Positions 1 to 10,870 are shown, counted from the stretch's first letter. The stretch: 64,000 nucleotides of DNA from Gentiana macrophylla (GCA_026214975.1 JAOBSW010000129.1:1-64000); one strand, 5' to 3'. A program made the numbers and translations. Notes: generated by a model not told the origin, from the letters alone.

Positions 1-533
1 AGAGAATCATAGAACCGAAAGGTTCTTCATCTTTAATCGGAAGAAGACAACTTCGGTCAAGCAGAGATCTTTTATCGAGAAGAGATGTGCACCATAGATT
101 TCTTTCATAGTTGTTTCTGGTGAGAGAGCAGAAAATAGATCCATTTGATTCCTTCAAAAGAAGATGAAGAAATATGGAAGAGGAAAGGAAATTTGCAGAG
201 AGCTATGACAGTTTTTGGTAAGTGGGAGAGATAAGGACGGTTGAGGAGAGTGGGGTCTTTGTAGAGAATTTGCTGCTAATTATCCAAAAAAATAATTTGA
301 ATTATATGAAGATGATATCTCCCAAACCGTGTTGATTTTTTTTTTGATTTTCTGCACTTTCTTTACCAAAATGATATCTCCCAAACTGTATGAACACACC
401 CCTTTTATCTGTTCGAATTTTTTTTTTTTTTGTTCTTTTTCAAGAAGATAAGTTAAAATGTTTCGTGATCATCTTTGGTTGAATTGATGAACGAGAAGAA
501 GAATTCGCGATTTTCTCCCATTTTTTTCACAAA
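1..533. other. AT-rich spacer, no gene recognised
   Basis: No convincing coding exon is seen on either strand. The stretch contains homopolymer T runs near 338-350 and 419-432 and a 19-base phrase beginning atgatatctcccaaac that occurs twice (about 311 and 371). A 45-codon open frame on the minus strand (about 15-150) has no recognisable motif and is not called. Confidence 0.5.
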
Positions 534-836
534 TGTGCACGATCTTAAGGTCCTCGAATCCCCTATGGGTTCCCTTTCCCAATTAGGGTTTAGATTGGTA
601 ACGTTCGCATTTTTTCCAAGGGACATGTAGTAACGTTTGGTATTTTTGTAATGTTACTACGATTTTGTATGAATATGCACGATCTTACAGACACAAATCC
701 TCTATCGGGGTTCCCCTTCCAAGTAGGGTATAGAAAGAGTAATGTTTTGGCATTTTTCCTATGAATGTGCACGATCTTAAGGTGCACAAATCCCCTATTG
801 GGGTTCCCCTTCCCCAGTAGGGTATAGAAAGCAATG
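534..836 (+). repeat. Degenerate three-copy tandem repeat
   Basis: Three units start at about 534, 674 and 764. Each begins with tgcacgatctta and runs through an 'aatccccta..ggggttccc' block to 'agtagggtatagaaag' (or the variant 'aattagggtttag'). The units are about 90 to 140 bp long and differ by substitutions and small indels, so the duplication is old. The minus-strand open frame across it is a by-product of the repeat. Confidence 0.7.
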
Positions 837-1131
837 GAAACACCCTTAAACATAGTAACACATAATGTAGTAACTCGTAGTAACACCAACACGTAGTAAC
901 ACCAGCACGACTTTAATGTGAAAAAAAAAAAATTATCATTAAGGGTATTTTTGTACATCTCTTTTTTTTTGTCCTTCTCAACCAAATATTATTTTTTTTG
1001 TCCTATTCTTCATTTAAGATGTAAAGTTGTCCTTTAGGACCACCACCCGATTTTAAAAATATTTATGGTTGTCACATTTTATTTTATCTTTATGTTTTGA
1101 ATATTCAATTAATTTTTTTAAGTATATGATG

Positions 1132-1220
1132 TGACCCACCGGTTGAACCACTGACCCACCGGTTGAACCACTGACCCGGTGACCCGGTGTCTTTTCCGGG
1201 TCAATGACCGGTCCGGGTCT
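1132..1220. repeat. GC-rich short tandem repeat with inverted pieces
   Basis: Two adjacent perfect 20-bp copies of tgacccaccggttgaaccac (1132-1151 and 1152-1171) are followed by two copies of tgacccggtg. Then comes the partly inverted text 'ccgggtcaatgaccggtccgggtct'-like, read here only as alternating ccgggtc and gaccgg words. The GC content contrasts sharply with the AT-rich flanks. Similar accggt-rich ends are known from plant DNA transposon remnants, but no partner terminus was found. Confidence 0.55.
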
Positions 1221-2230
1221 GATAACTATACGTTAAATTATCCTATAAAGTTGAAAAGTAATATTAAAAGAGGAAAAAGTATTAAATATTTATTGGAAAT
1301 ATAACTACGACATATAAAAAAGAAATTTTGATTTTGACAACTGCGACATATAAATAGATGCGAATGGAGTATATCAAATGTTGCAAGCTTAAACTCGCAT
1401 ATATCTGTCAAAAGGTTATGTTTGATTTTTTTTTTTTTTTTTTTGTTTGTTTGTTTGTTATAATCAATGTCATACAACCAATTTAACAAACTTTGTTAAA
1501 CTGAGTGAAAAATCTAAGGGGAGTGATACTCTCTTAAATCTACACGATTTTTACTCTGTCATCATCTCGCCACATGTTTTTCACTTGTAAAAAAATTTAA
1601 AAAAACTTCAAACAAGTACAACCACAAGATTTTGTTGTGTGTAGAAATAGTGTAGACCTGAGGAATAACACTATCATTTCCCAAAATCTAAATAGACTTA
1701 AATTTTAGGACCAAGGTAGTAATTATTACATTTACGGAAGGACGGACCCAGCCTTGTAAAGGTAGGATGCATGGCCCCCACTCAATATGCACCTCTTATA
1801 ATAATAATGTAATATTTCGATTTTCAGAAAAGGGGTAGACGTGTCATTTTGCGAAAACGAAATATTGGGTTCGGTTCCTTTTATTCCGAGTTTAAGTATT
1901 TGTTAAATTATATATATATATAATCACAACTCCACTAATTCCAAATCTCTTTTATCTTCAATATCAAAAGTTTTTTTTTCTGAGAAGAATATCAATTGTT
2001 TTTCAATCATAAACCCGTACCTATTATTATCTACACTATAAACCAAGAAATTTGTATAAAAAAAAAAATCAAAAGCAGATTCATCGGCTAAAGAATTCAC
2101 GCACATGATGCTAAGCCTAATTTCTCTCGATTCTCAATTCGATTTTCTCTCTTTGAGAATGATTTTCATATCTCTGTGCATATGGAGTTTTCATGTATGT
2201 TGCAATATGATGTTTTTTGTATGGTTGCAG
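1221..2230. other. AT-rich spacer
   Basis: No gene is recognised. The stretch holds a T run with tttg repeats (1431-1458) and a short TA run (1909-1921). Open frames here are short, low-complexity and lack family motifs. Confidence 0.45.
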
Positions 2231-2301
2231 ATCTGAGTAGTTTGAAAGAGAAGAAAGTGAATAATATGAAGACTGTTGGTGTTTTTGATTCAATTGTGGC
2301 G
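2231..2301 (+). other. Possible small exon of an unidentified gene
   Basis: A 71-nt open block is flanked by a good acceptor (gttgcag, ending 2230) and a good donor (gtgagt, starting 2302). In the open frame it encodes about 23 residues beginning LSSLKEKKVNN. The upstream sequence 2104-2200 also contains ATG codons. Without a neighbouring exon or a family match this may be a chance splice-like block or a gene piece carried by a transposon. Confidence 0.2.
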
Positions 2302-3327
2302 GTGAGTTAGGTTTTCTCATTTTTAATTTTTAAATCATTTTCTCATTTATCTGCTTGAAAAAATACTCATTCAAGATCAATACTCACACAATGTTGTTGA
2401 ACTACATGTCCATCCATGGATTAGATATATATCAAAGGTAATGTTGACTAACTACTTTTTTAGGAGCATACATTGATAAGGATTCTCTAAACCACTCTTC
2501 TAAAAATAAGTCCTGTGTCATGTGGCGATTATAATTCACGCCGGTGGTGAGTTTTTTATTACGCTTTTCCACTGCAATGCCCTCTATCTTCTTCTTCACA
2601 TTTACAAATAATTCACAGAATTGTATGATTTATTATTCCTAAATTAGCTTAATAACGCAAGGTAAATCATTGGCATATATAAGCGTGCATTGCTTCTCCG
2701 AAGATCAGAGCAAAGTGTGAAAATAAGGTGACCTTTTTTCTGCATGTTACCAAATTTTTATGTTTAATATGACAATTAAGTTCATGCCATTTGATTTTCA
2801 AAACACGAGAAAAACCATCGGCATATTGGCATCATTTTCGTGAATATCGACCAAAATTTTAAATTGTATAAGGTGACTTTTTTGTTTTTGCATTGTACCG
2901 ATTAATATTTACATTTGTTTATGTTTTATTTTGTCTGGAACTTTTGTTTTCTTTTCTATGATAATTTCATACATGTGATGTATTAGGATGTACTATTTTA
3001 GGCTGGAATTACCAGATAAAATGGCCTTATGTTCATAAGGCCCGATGGTTGAGCAGTTGGAGTTTGGTAGAGGTTTCTGTGTAGGATCTCATTATGGAGG
3101 AGGATTACGTACAAAATGGAATTTCGGGTAGTGTTTTTTTTTTGTTGACGAAATGATCAGATTTATTTGAATATTGGGTAGTTTTATTGTATTTAACAGG
3201 TATGTGTTCTTTCCCAAAAAAAAAAAACACAGGTATGTGTTCATTTTAAAACTCAAATAGTAATTTCATGGGCCTTGCATGTCTATTCAAAAAAGCGAAC
3301 ACGATATTTTCTAATTTCTGTCTGTGA
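2302..3327. other. AT-rich spacer
   Basis: No coding exon or RNA gene is recognised. Only short A and T homopolymers (for example 3218-3229) and ordinary intergenic text are seen. Confidence 0.4.
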
Positions 3328-4208
3328 TCTATATATAGTATAGATATAGATATGTAGTTCTCATACATAAAATTTTTAAGTTATGGAGATAAAATTTCAC
3401 TCACGGGAATATAATTTTGTCCACACAAAGCGGCAGAAGGTGAATTAATGAATATGGGGCATTTAATACTCTTGAAACATTGATATGTACGGTGTATCCG
3501 AACAAGTATTTTTAACGCCCGACGATTTCCGATGGCACGATCACTCAATGCGTGTTGGGTTTCCACTCAATAAATATATGCGGATTTGGAGGAATGCTTT
3601 CCACTTATCCCATGTATGGCGGATCTAAGGGAATTCTTTGATGATAGAATTTTTAGGTGGGGATGCAACTTGGAGTGGAGTTCGAGTTCAAGTTCAAGTT
3701 CAAGTTCAAGTTCAAGGCTACTTCATTGGGGAAGGGAGATAAGTGTGAAGTTTATAGATATCTATTTTTGGGGGGGGGCGGGGTGGGAGTTTTGACTATT
3801 AGTTTCAAAGGTTGTTTGGGGTTGGGAGTGGGTATTTGTTTCATTTAGAACCCCAATCTTTTTGTTTATCAATTGGTTTGAGAAGAAGATTTGAAGGATC
3901 TCAAGTCTCTAAAAATATGTTCATCGCCCAACTCTTTGTTTTACAATTAGGTATGAAGACACCAATTTTGTTTGATTCAAAGTTGAAATTGGTTATTTTG
4001 TTGCTTGGAAATTAAAATACTGATAAATATGAAAAAGAAAATAAATTGTGTTGTACTCTTAGTAACAATCTTACATCTTAAAAATAAGTCATCGAATATA
4101 TATATGGACATTTTGTAAATAGTTTATTTAATTTTCCTCTAACTTTTCAGGTTTACGAACCACTAATGATTTTTTAAAACTCCGTGCATCTCACGGGTAT
4201 AATGCTAG
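3328..4208 (+). mobile_element. Candidate non-autonomous Helitron
   Basis: The right end has the Helitron signature. A short hairpin with stem CCGTG (4182-4186) and CACGG (4192-4196) is followed by the tail gtataatg and terminal CTAG (4205-4208), with T as the next base. This matches the known plant Helitron 3' end (hairpin, then CTRR, insertion between A and T). A candidate left end TCTATATATAG at 3328 is preceded by A. The interior carries no Rep/helicase frame, so the element would be non-autonomous. It contains a hexanucleotide repeat (aagttc)n at about 3682-3716 and a G run near 3770. The 3' end is supported by sequence; the 5' end is a guess. Confidence 0.5.
3682..3717 (+). repeat. Hexanucleotide microsatellite (aagttc)n
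   Basis: About six near-perfect copies of the unit aagttc lie inside the candidate Helitron. The serine-rich and FKFKFK-type translations across it are consequences of the repeat. Confidence 0.8.
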
Positions 4209-5349
4209 TATACAATAGTTAGGAGAATGGATATTAATCGTGTATTTGTAATGACTCAAAAGGGAAATACACAAGAGTCAAGCTCGGTATAATTATTTGA
4301 TATGTAGCACTTTTTTTACTTATAAGAGGAAACAGAACATCCAAAATAAAAAAAAATTAAATAAATTACAATAGTATAATTCAAAAAAAGAACAAAGAAT
4401 AGTCGTACTCACTATAATCATTTTATATATAGCTATTTTTCAATTATAAGAGAGAACATAATATACAAAGTAAAAAAACATAAAATTCAATAACCAAACC
4501 CAATAGGACCGAAAATCGGGAAAAAAATTCGAAAAAAAAAACCATTGGCCAAAGGGAAAAACCGACACACACAATATATAGAAGTAAAAAAACGAAGACG
4601 AAAAAAAATAATCAATACGTAGCATCTAAAAAAACCGATGCCCCCAAAAAAAACCGATATAGACACACAATATAAAAAATATATATATATATACGCAAAA
4701 AAGAAAAATAACACACACGCAAACAAACTTTAATACATTGAAATATCACGCAGTCGTATCGTAGATGAGATATAAAAAAGAAGAAAGAAAAAAAACAAAA
4801 AACAAAACGAAAACCTCAAAAAAAAAAAAAAAAAAACTTAAACTACAAAATAAAAGATAAAGACACTTGGCCTCTCCCCCTTATTTCCCCACGTGGCCCC
4901 TCATCTTCTCCCCCCTGGCTTTTTGTAACGAGAAAAGAGAAAAGAGAAAAGAGAAGAGATATAGGAGAAAGGGGGAAAAAAAAAACTAAAAAAGCGAAAA
5001 AGCCAAGGAACTAAAAGAAAAAAAAAAAAACAGGGACCAATGGGGGGTGACAAGTGGCATTTCAAAGTCCCTCTTTGTCTTTATATATATATATATTGTT
5101 TGTCAGACGTCTGCATGCAGCGCGGTCATCGCCACCGCAAAGATCTTCTGATAGCATTTTTTCGTGTTCGGTGTTTCCAAATATTATGGATCGAAAAGGT
5201 TTGAGGGTTCTTTGAAGGATTATTGAAGTAGTAATGGGCCTACAATACTAAAAGTAACTAATTATGTAATCAGGCTTTTGGCTAATAATACACACCAGAT
5301 TTTACTACAAACGTGCTCTGATAATACATGATATACATCTATGTGAACA
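4209..5349. other. A-rich, low-complexity spacer
   Basis: No gene is recognised. The stretch has long A runs (4807-4826, 5018-5030), an agaaaag repeat (4930-4955), C-rich text around 4870-4920 and TA microsatellites (4678-4694, 5081-5096). It includes a dispersed repeat described separately. Confidence 0.5.
4555..4700 (+). repeat. Dispersed repeat, copy 1 (partner near 28,820-28,960)
   Basis: The text from 'cacacaatatatagaagtaa' through 'cgaagacgaaaa..aataat', 'aaaccgat' and 'atagacacacaatataaa' to 'tacgcaaaa' recurs with the same order and spacing at about 28,820-28,960. Both copies are followed by purine-rich text, a cacgtg-containing block and a TA run. This suggests two copies of one unclassified non-coding element. 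Confidence 0.6.
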
Positions 5350-5535
5350 TTGTTCATGGATGATTTCTATTACAGAAGAGCATTCAAAAGAGCACACACA
5401 CTATGGTAATAACAGAGATGTATGGTACATGCTTGTCAACCATGTCAACATTGTCTAAAGATGTCTATTACAAAAGAGTAGACAAAAGAGCACACAGACT
5501 ACGGTAGCACCAGATGTGTATGCTAAATGCTTGAC
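5350..5535 (+). repeat. Degenerate tandem duplication (~100 bp unit)
   Basis: Two adjacent copies share 'tctattaca(g/a)aagag', 'aaaagagcacaca', 'acta(t/c)ggta', 'agatgtatg' and 'atgcttg' in the same order. The units start near 5350 and 5450. No coding function is apparent. Confidence 0.55.
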
Positions 5536-6232
5536 CATGGTTGTTATATCAGTCTAATGCTAAAGTTTTAACACGTTAGTTAAGATACAAAATAAGCGAC
5601 ATGTTTTCAAGCATTAATATTCCATAGAGGCGAATGTTAAGGATGCAATATCTTTGTTGTTACTAGGTAGAAGTAGAATGCAATATGCCCTTCCAGGCAG
5701 AGTTGTTTCGATATAATGTTTCGATACAATGGAAAAAAATGATGCATGTAATTAAAGGTTATTTAGTTAGACTCAAAACAACATATCATAACATGAACCC
5801 ACATTCATAATATAATACTTGCAAGCCCGAACATATCAAGACGTGTTCTAACAACCTTCTGACATATTATAATCAATTAGAATTGCTGGATTGTTCAACT
5901 ACAATGATAGAAACAAATGATCGAGTGATTAAGGAACATTCAACAATGCATATTTCCAAACCTCGAGCATGGAGGAACAAGAAGAAGATCTTGAATCACT
6001 TCAACATTTCCAAAACCATATTCGGGATCAACATTCAAAGAGTGCATGTTTGCTTTTCTTCATTTTTGATTTACCTAGTCTAGCCCAACAATAACTTGCT
6101 TTACAAAGAACCGGATAAAAGACAATCAATATGTTAGTCGAAGTATGGCCAGGATGTTCGAAACAAATACAATAAATGACTACTAAAAATCTAACAAAAG
6201 CTAAAAGGAAAAGCGTGAATGGCGAAACTCAC
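5536..6232. other. Spacer left of the Mei2-like exons
   Basis: I searched the minus strand here for the conserved C-terminal RRM3 of Mei2-like proteins and did not see it. A minus-strand block at about 5930-6060 reads in one frame as NVDPEYGFGNVEV followed by a short open stretch, but I do not recognise it and it may be chance. Confidence 0.35.
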
Positions 6233-6312
6233 CCGGCGGACTTTTGCAGCCCTCTCATAAGCCAGGACCCAGACAGTCCTCACAAGAATCGCCAAGGCAT
6301 GTAGTTTAGATC
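6233..6312 (-). CDS. Possible further exon of the Mei2-like gene
   Basis: This 80-nt block on the minus strand has a canonical acceptor (ctag at 6316-6313) and donor (gtgagt at 6232-6227). It is open throughout in the phase required by the preceding exon: exon 6591-6685 ends with one base of a codon and this exon supplies the other two. The 26 encoded residues (including LVRTVWVLAYERAAK) do not clearly resemble the region after RRM2 of Mei2-like proteins. It could be a diverged exon or a chance phase match. Confidence 0.35.
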
Positions 6313-6590
6313 CTAGCCAAAATATACAGGTTGCCAATAACAAATGCAATCAAAAGAAGAATAGATGAAAAAAGTTGCAACTTTAACCCAATTTTGAATT
6401 GTACATGTAGAATTAAACAATTATTCATGATCCACACGATTGACAGTTGCTCCTTGCTCCTTAAGCCTAATGTATGCAGTTTATCTTACGTTTATAAAGG
6501 AACTTCATTAATTGAAGAAAACAGGGTTACAAAAGATTTGTCTTGCATGCATATTATTAATTAACCTAACATATATGCATCAAAACCGAC

Positions 6591-8612
6591 CTTGAGAGGA
6601 ATTGCCGAATGAAGCAGCCATTTGATGACGAAAACTTGGAAGTTCATCTGGCTGAAAAAGATCTTGCCCAGAATGTACCATAAGGCTAAAAACACAAAGC
6701 ATAACTCAGCAATAGCAAATGATCACATGAAAGAAGGAAGGAGGGAGGGGCAAGAAAGAAGTACTATAATCCATTAGCATGAGCCAAAAAACACAGTTAA
6801 AGCTAGAGGATAAAGGAAAAGAACAAGATTCAATGTGCTTAAAGTAAGGAAAAAATGCAAACAAACAAACAAAAAAAAATTGCCATCACGCACTTTCGCC
6901 GTGTTCCCCCAGGACGGCTCAACTCAACTTTTATGCGTCTGCCAGCTATTTCTTGCATATTCAATGATCGTAGAGCAACATCAGCATCTCTAACATCATA
7001 AAATTCCACAAACTTATGATGTCTCTTATGCGGTGTTTCCTTTATCTACTCAATAACAAACACACACATACATTGAGAGAACTAACAAAGAAATAATGTG
7101 ATACTCCCACACTCTAGATATTCAACAACAACAAAAATAAACACGTCACCTCTTTGACCTCGCCGTAAGCCCCAAAAATTTTGAGGTGGTCTTCATTAGA
7201 GACGGAGGGGTCCAAATTGAATACAACCAATGTACCTTGATTCAGGTCCTTATCTGATGGGTTATCCTAGTTAAAAAAAAGAGCAAGAGTGAGGAAAATA
7301 TTGATTTTCCATATAGCATAGATGTACTGTAAGTGAGAAGGAAAGAGATTTCAAAACCTTTGGAATTGAGAAATGAATGTCCAACTTTCTCTTACGCAAT
7401 GACGTAATTTGTAGTTCGCGCAGAGCGGCTCGAGCAGCACAAATAGCATAGTAAGATATCATCACAAACCCTCTATGCTTGCATGTAGTATATAAAGTTC
7501 TGATATCACCGAATCTCTACAAGTGATGAACTTTACAAGATTGCAGATAGAATGGCTAGGAAAGGAAAAGTGGAACATTCATGGAAAAAAAGGGCAGTAC
7601 AAAAAAGTTAAAGAGAGGGCTAAAAGGAAATTAATAACTATATGTTTCCTTAAAACATAGTACGCGACCTCTGTACATGAACTACATCAAAAAGTAAACA
7701 ACCGCTGGAAATATTTTAAGTACGGTGTGTTATATACTTATATAACTACTATGTAGCATATTGTGTGTGTGTGTGTGTTATATTAAGAGTTTTTGCTCTA
7801 AAATTCTTGGAATTTCTTGAGACACGGAAACCGAAAGGACAGCAAGGTAACTTAAAACATCATCGTATTTGAGGCCACCATATACAAACAGATATAAGCA
7901 GACAAGGGACAACAATTTGATGGATACAGTGTGAAAAACGCACATACAAAGTATCAAGTAATAAGATTACCTGAAAGAGCTCTTTGAGTTCAGAATCTTC
8001 AACGTTACTATTGATATTGCGGACAAACAAGGTTCTTGAAGGATGCTCTCCAAGTGGATGTTCCCCAGTTACAGCACTACCCACAGAATTTTGACCCAAA
8101 AACTGAGCCATTCCATTGCCATTTGCAGAATCCGAAAGAGTAAGCCTTGACAGGTTGAAATTTAGACTTTCCCTAGCATCAGACTCGATTTCTAAACCAC
8201 CTCCACTACCAAAAAGATCATATGCATCTAAGTTATCCATACGAGGCGAGGGATCAAAGTCAAGACCATTAATAATTCCAGCTAAAAATTCATCGTCGTT
8301 ATCAGGGAGAAAATCTTCAATAGCATAATTCTCAACTCCATCAAAGGAGCCAAACTGCTGGATATCTTGGTTAATTATTGAGCTTGATGAAATGTCATCA
8401 GTCAATGAGCAACCAGGCACATGGTCGTTTACATTCACTACACATGAAAAGCACGATTAATACAACGTAAAATGCGAACGAGCAAAAAATCAAATTGTGA
8501 AAACTGGAGCTGCATACGCTTCTCGTGACGAAACACTGGCAGAGAACTTGAAAAAAGTGATGAATCCTTTGAAAAATTGTGTTCATCGGATCCAGACCAG
8601 ATGTCCCATGTG
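6591..8612 (-). CDS. Mei2-like RNA-binding protein gene, N-terminal, RRM1 and RRM2 exons (partial)
   Basis: This is a minus-strand gene of the plant AML/Mei2-like family, nuclear RNA-binding proteins acting in meiosis and vegetative development. Exons supported by splice sites and continuous phase are about 8518-8612, 7971-8437, 7358-7516, 7150-7266, 6894-7045 and 6591-6685. The order seen is a SSLFSSSLPV N-terminal motif, an acidic DDEFLAGI region, GSGGGLEIESD, and then RRM1 with RNP2 LFVRNI and RNP1 HRGFVMISY. RRM2 follows with RNP2 LVVFNL and RNP1 HHKFVEFYD, then SRPGGTRRNLM. The RRM1 helix reads YYAICAAR where the family usually has YYDIRAAR. The diagnostic C-terminal RRM3 is absent from the window to the left, so the gene is truncated, or its 3' part was lost or moved. 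No in-frame start is seen for the first exon: an ATG at 8640 opens a frame (EKAHGTSG) that is two bases out of phase with it, which suggests a small indel or another upstream exon. The family call is strong; whether the gene is functional is doubtful. Confidence 0.8.
7762..7778. repeat. (GT)n microsatellite in an intron
   Basis: A run of about eight gt dinucleotides lies in the intron between the two exons that build RRM1 of the Mei2-like gene. Confidence 0.8.
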
Positions 8613-8640
8613 CTTTTTCCCTTACCTTAAACTCATCCAT

Positions 8641-9083
8641 CTGATCAACCTAAAAGAACGACGTATAGCAAATTGTTAATTTCGTTTCATACTCGAAGAA
8701 TACAATACAATGATTCAAGCAACCACAACAACTAAGTGCTTAATGCTGTAAAGACAGAAACTTTTGCATAAATTTGTTAAAAAAAACACACATTACTCCA
8801 CCAAACAATTACCACAATAACATTAATTCCGTGATGGTACAATTTTAAAAACTTATGAAAAATGAGAATAATCTTTCTGATGCAGTTCAAATGAATCTTA
8901 TTACTTAAAAGTTGTGTGAATATATAGGAAGCTATAGACACCCAAGGTAAAAACAGCACAAAAAGAGTGTAATGTTTACTCTGCCTAACCATGCACAATG
9001 AAAATTTATATGCAGTTGCAGATTCATGTACTTATTATATTAGGCGTGAATAAGCGCAATTAAAAATGCCCAAAAAATGGCCT
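8641..9083. other. Upstream region of the Mei2-like gene
   Basis: No exon is recognised. The sequence is AT-rich and would hold the 5' untranslated region, a first intron or the promoter if the gene starts nearby. No specific promoter element can be assigned from sequence alone. Confidence 0.35.
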
Positions 9084-9286
9084 ATTTATTTTCACCACGG
9101 TGATTCTACCAGTACACCACAACATCAAACTGAACTGACCTTTTAAAAGTCAATTCTTGAGTCAAGAATTGACTTTCAAAGAATCGAACTTCCGAAAGTC
9201 ATTTTTTGCCTCAAGAATCGACTTCAATTCAGTGTGATGTACATATAGTGTGGTATACCGGTAGAATTGTTGGGGTGAAAATAAAT
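9084..9286. mobile_element. Inverted-repeat element (MITE-like)
   Basis: The left arm (9084-9135) reads 'atttattttcacc' and, after a short gap, 'attctacc(a/g)gta(c/t)accaca'. The right arm (9230-9286) gives the same words on the opposite strand, with 'ggtgaaaataaat' at the outer end. The centre holds an inner palindrome around gtcaattcttgagtcaagaattgac (9148-9174, described as an inverted repeat of tcaattcttga). The element is about 200 bp, has no coding capacity and lies upstream of the Mei2-like gene. I could not settle a target duplication, so the superfamily is open. Confidence 0.6.
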
Positions 9287-9453
9287 GCTCCCAAAAAAAA
9301 CCTTCAATAAAGAATTCTAAGAACAATAGATATAAAACTTGCATAATCCAACAAATTTTTTTTTAAAACATCGATCTGTGAGTTCCAGCTAATGAGCATA
9401 CTACAAACCCCCAACCCTCCAAATCACTACCATCACCAACAATCGGATACCTC

Positions 9454-9983
9454 TCACAAGAAGGTGACTTAAACTCTACATTTTGGTGGAACCAATCAAG
9501 ACTGGTGAGTGATGGTCACGGTGAGAAGTGTATTCAATTTCGTGCTTCAGCCGATAGGGTGGAGTCTCACTGAGCTTCGTCGCGAGGTGACTATCGGCGC
9601 AGGTGATAGTCTGCACGAGTACTTGAATACAAAGCAGGTCCCACATCTGCTAATTTCATTATGTGATGCCTATGATGTCATTAAAAGGAGGACACGTGTG
9701 TAGGTATTTATGGTGCATCGATAAAGATTCTGGCGGCTAGGGTTTGTGGATTTGTGCATATAAATCTGATTGTTGTCTCATTATCCGGTGGTTGTTGAAA
9801 TCATGTAAATTTCAAAGGCATAATAAAATATCTCTTTTCGCCCGTGGTTTTTTACCTCTCCAGCTGAGGGTTTTCCACGTTAAATCTGTGTTCTTCTTGT
9901 TTTGTTTTCTCCTTTGATTGTTTATGTTTGATTGCTTCATTTTCGTTTCTTGCATCGAAGTTATCTCCATCCGTTTTATAACA
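9454..9983 (+). repeat. Copia-A 5' LTR
   Basis: This matches 14208-14739 from 'caagaaggtgacttaaactc' to 'ccatccgttttataaca'. The expected TG at the left edge is degraded (tcacaag where the 3' LTR has tgtcaag). The two LTRs differ by many small substitutions and indels. Confidence 0.9.
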
Positions 9984-9985
9984 AG

Positions 9986-9997
9986 TGGTATCGAGCA
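9986..9997 (+). other. Copia-A primer binding site
   Basis: The text tggtatcgagca two bases after the 5' LTR resembles the tRNA-iMet complement (tggtatcagagc) used by most plant Copia elements. Confidence 0.7.
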
Positions 9998-10093
9998 AGG
10001 TTCGAGAAAACAATGCACGATCAACTTCATCTTCACCAAGGCCTTGACAAGGTGCTAGGATCGTGATAAAGTTGTGATCTTTAGCAAGAAAAG

Positions 10094-10870
10094 ATGTCGC
10101 GATGAAACGTAAAAATCGATAAATTTCTGAGGAAGGAGCAGTTTTGGTGCGTGGCAAATCAAGATCGCGCGCAATTGTTGAAACAAAGCAGGTTTGTGGA
10201 ATCCTTTATCCGACAAACCAAATACACAGTGCGGCCAGATTATGCAGTCTGGAAGAGAAAGCACATTCAACCATCATGTTGTGCTTATCTGATGATGTTA
10301 TCACTGAGGTTGCTGAGGAAGACACCGCAGCCAAGTTGTGGAAGAAGCTTGAAAGCCTGTATATGACCAAGTCACTGACCAACAAGTTGTTGTTGAAACA
10401 GAGGTTGTTCAGTTTGAAGATGCATGAAGGAAGTCCACTGAGGGAACATCTGGACCAGCTGAACACAATATTGCTTGATTTAAGGAATATTGATGTTAAA
10501 ATTGAAGATGAAGATGCATCCCTAATCCTGTTGGTGTCATTACCGGCATCATATGAAAACTTTGTGCAGTCTTTCATAGTTGGAAAGGATACTGAGAGCT
10601 TTGGAGGATGTAAGGTCCGCTTACATGCCAGGGGAGCTTAGACACAAGGTCAGCTTTGTACAGATCAAAACAGTTGGGCTAGTAGCTAGCAAACAATAGT
10701 GGAAAAGGATATGGATGTAAGAAGAAAAGAAGTCAGGGTCCAAAGGTCCTAAGTGCGATGTCAGTAATATCTGTAAGGAGCGGGGACATTGGAAGTCCAA
10801 CTGCCCAAGGAAGAAGAAAGCAGCAGGAAGGCAATTCGCGCACGGCAGCCTTTGGCTCTTGAGCAATCGA
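10094..10870 (+). pseudogene. Copia-A gag (capsid and zinc knuckle), broken
   Basis: The frame 10144-10641 contains the retrotransposon gag signature of the Copia TNT1 group, for example LYMTKSLTNKL, LREHLDQLN and SFIVGKD. The probable original start is the ATG at 10094. Near 10750-10800 a CCHC zinc knuckle is still legible (C..C..RGHWKSNC), but it sits in a different frame from the capsid part, so at least one frameshift separates them. Gag would form the virus-like particle in the cytoplasm and bind element RNA. Confidence 0.8.

Noticed and set aside
3489..3512. Text tatccgaacaagtat resembling the IPNKY box of Mei2-like RRM3
   Set aside because: It lies on the plus strand, opposite to the Mei2-like gene, the frame stops at once, and no other RRM3 block is nearby.
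3586..3848. Serine-rich and FKFKFK frames
   Set aside because: Both come from translating the (aagttc)n microsatellite in two frames.
4440..4726. Phenylalanine-rich minus-strand frames
   Set aside because: They are translations of an A-rich dispersed repeat; the same residues appear at the second copy near 28,827-29,040.
10206..10577. 123-residue minus-strand frame within Copia-A
   Set aside because: It is the shadow of the gag frame on the plus strand and lacks any motif.
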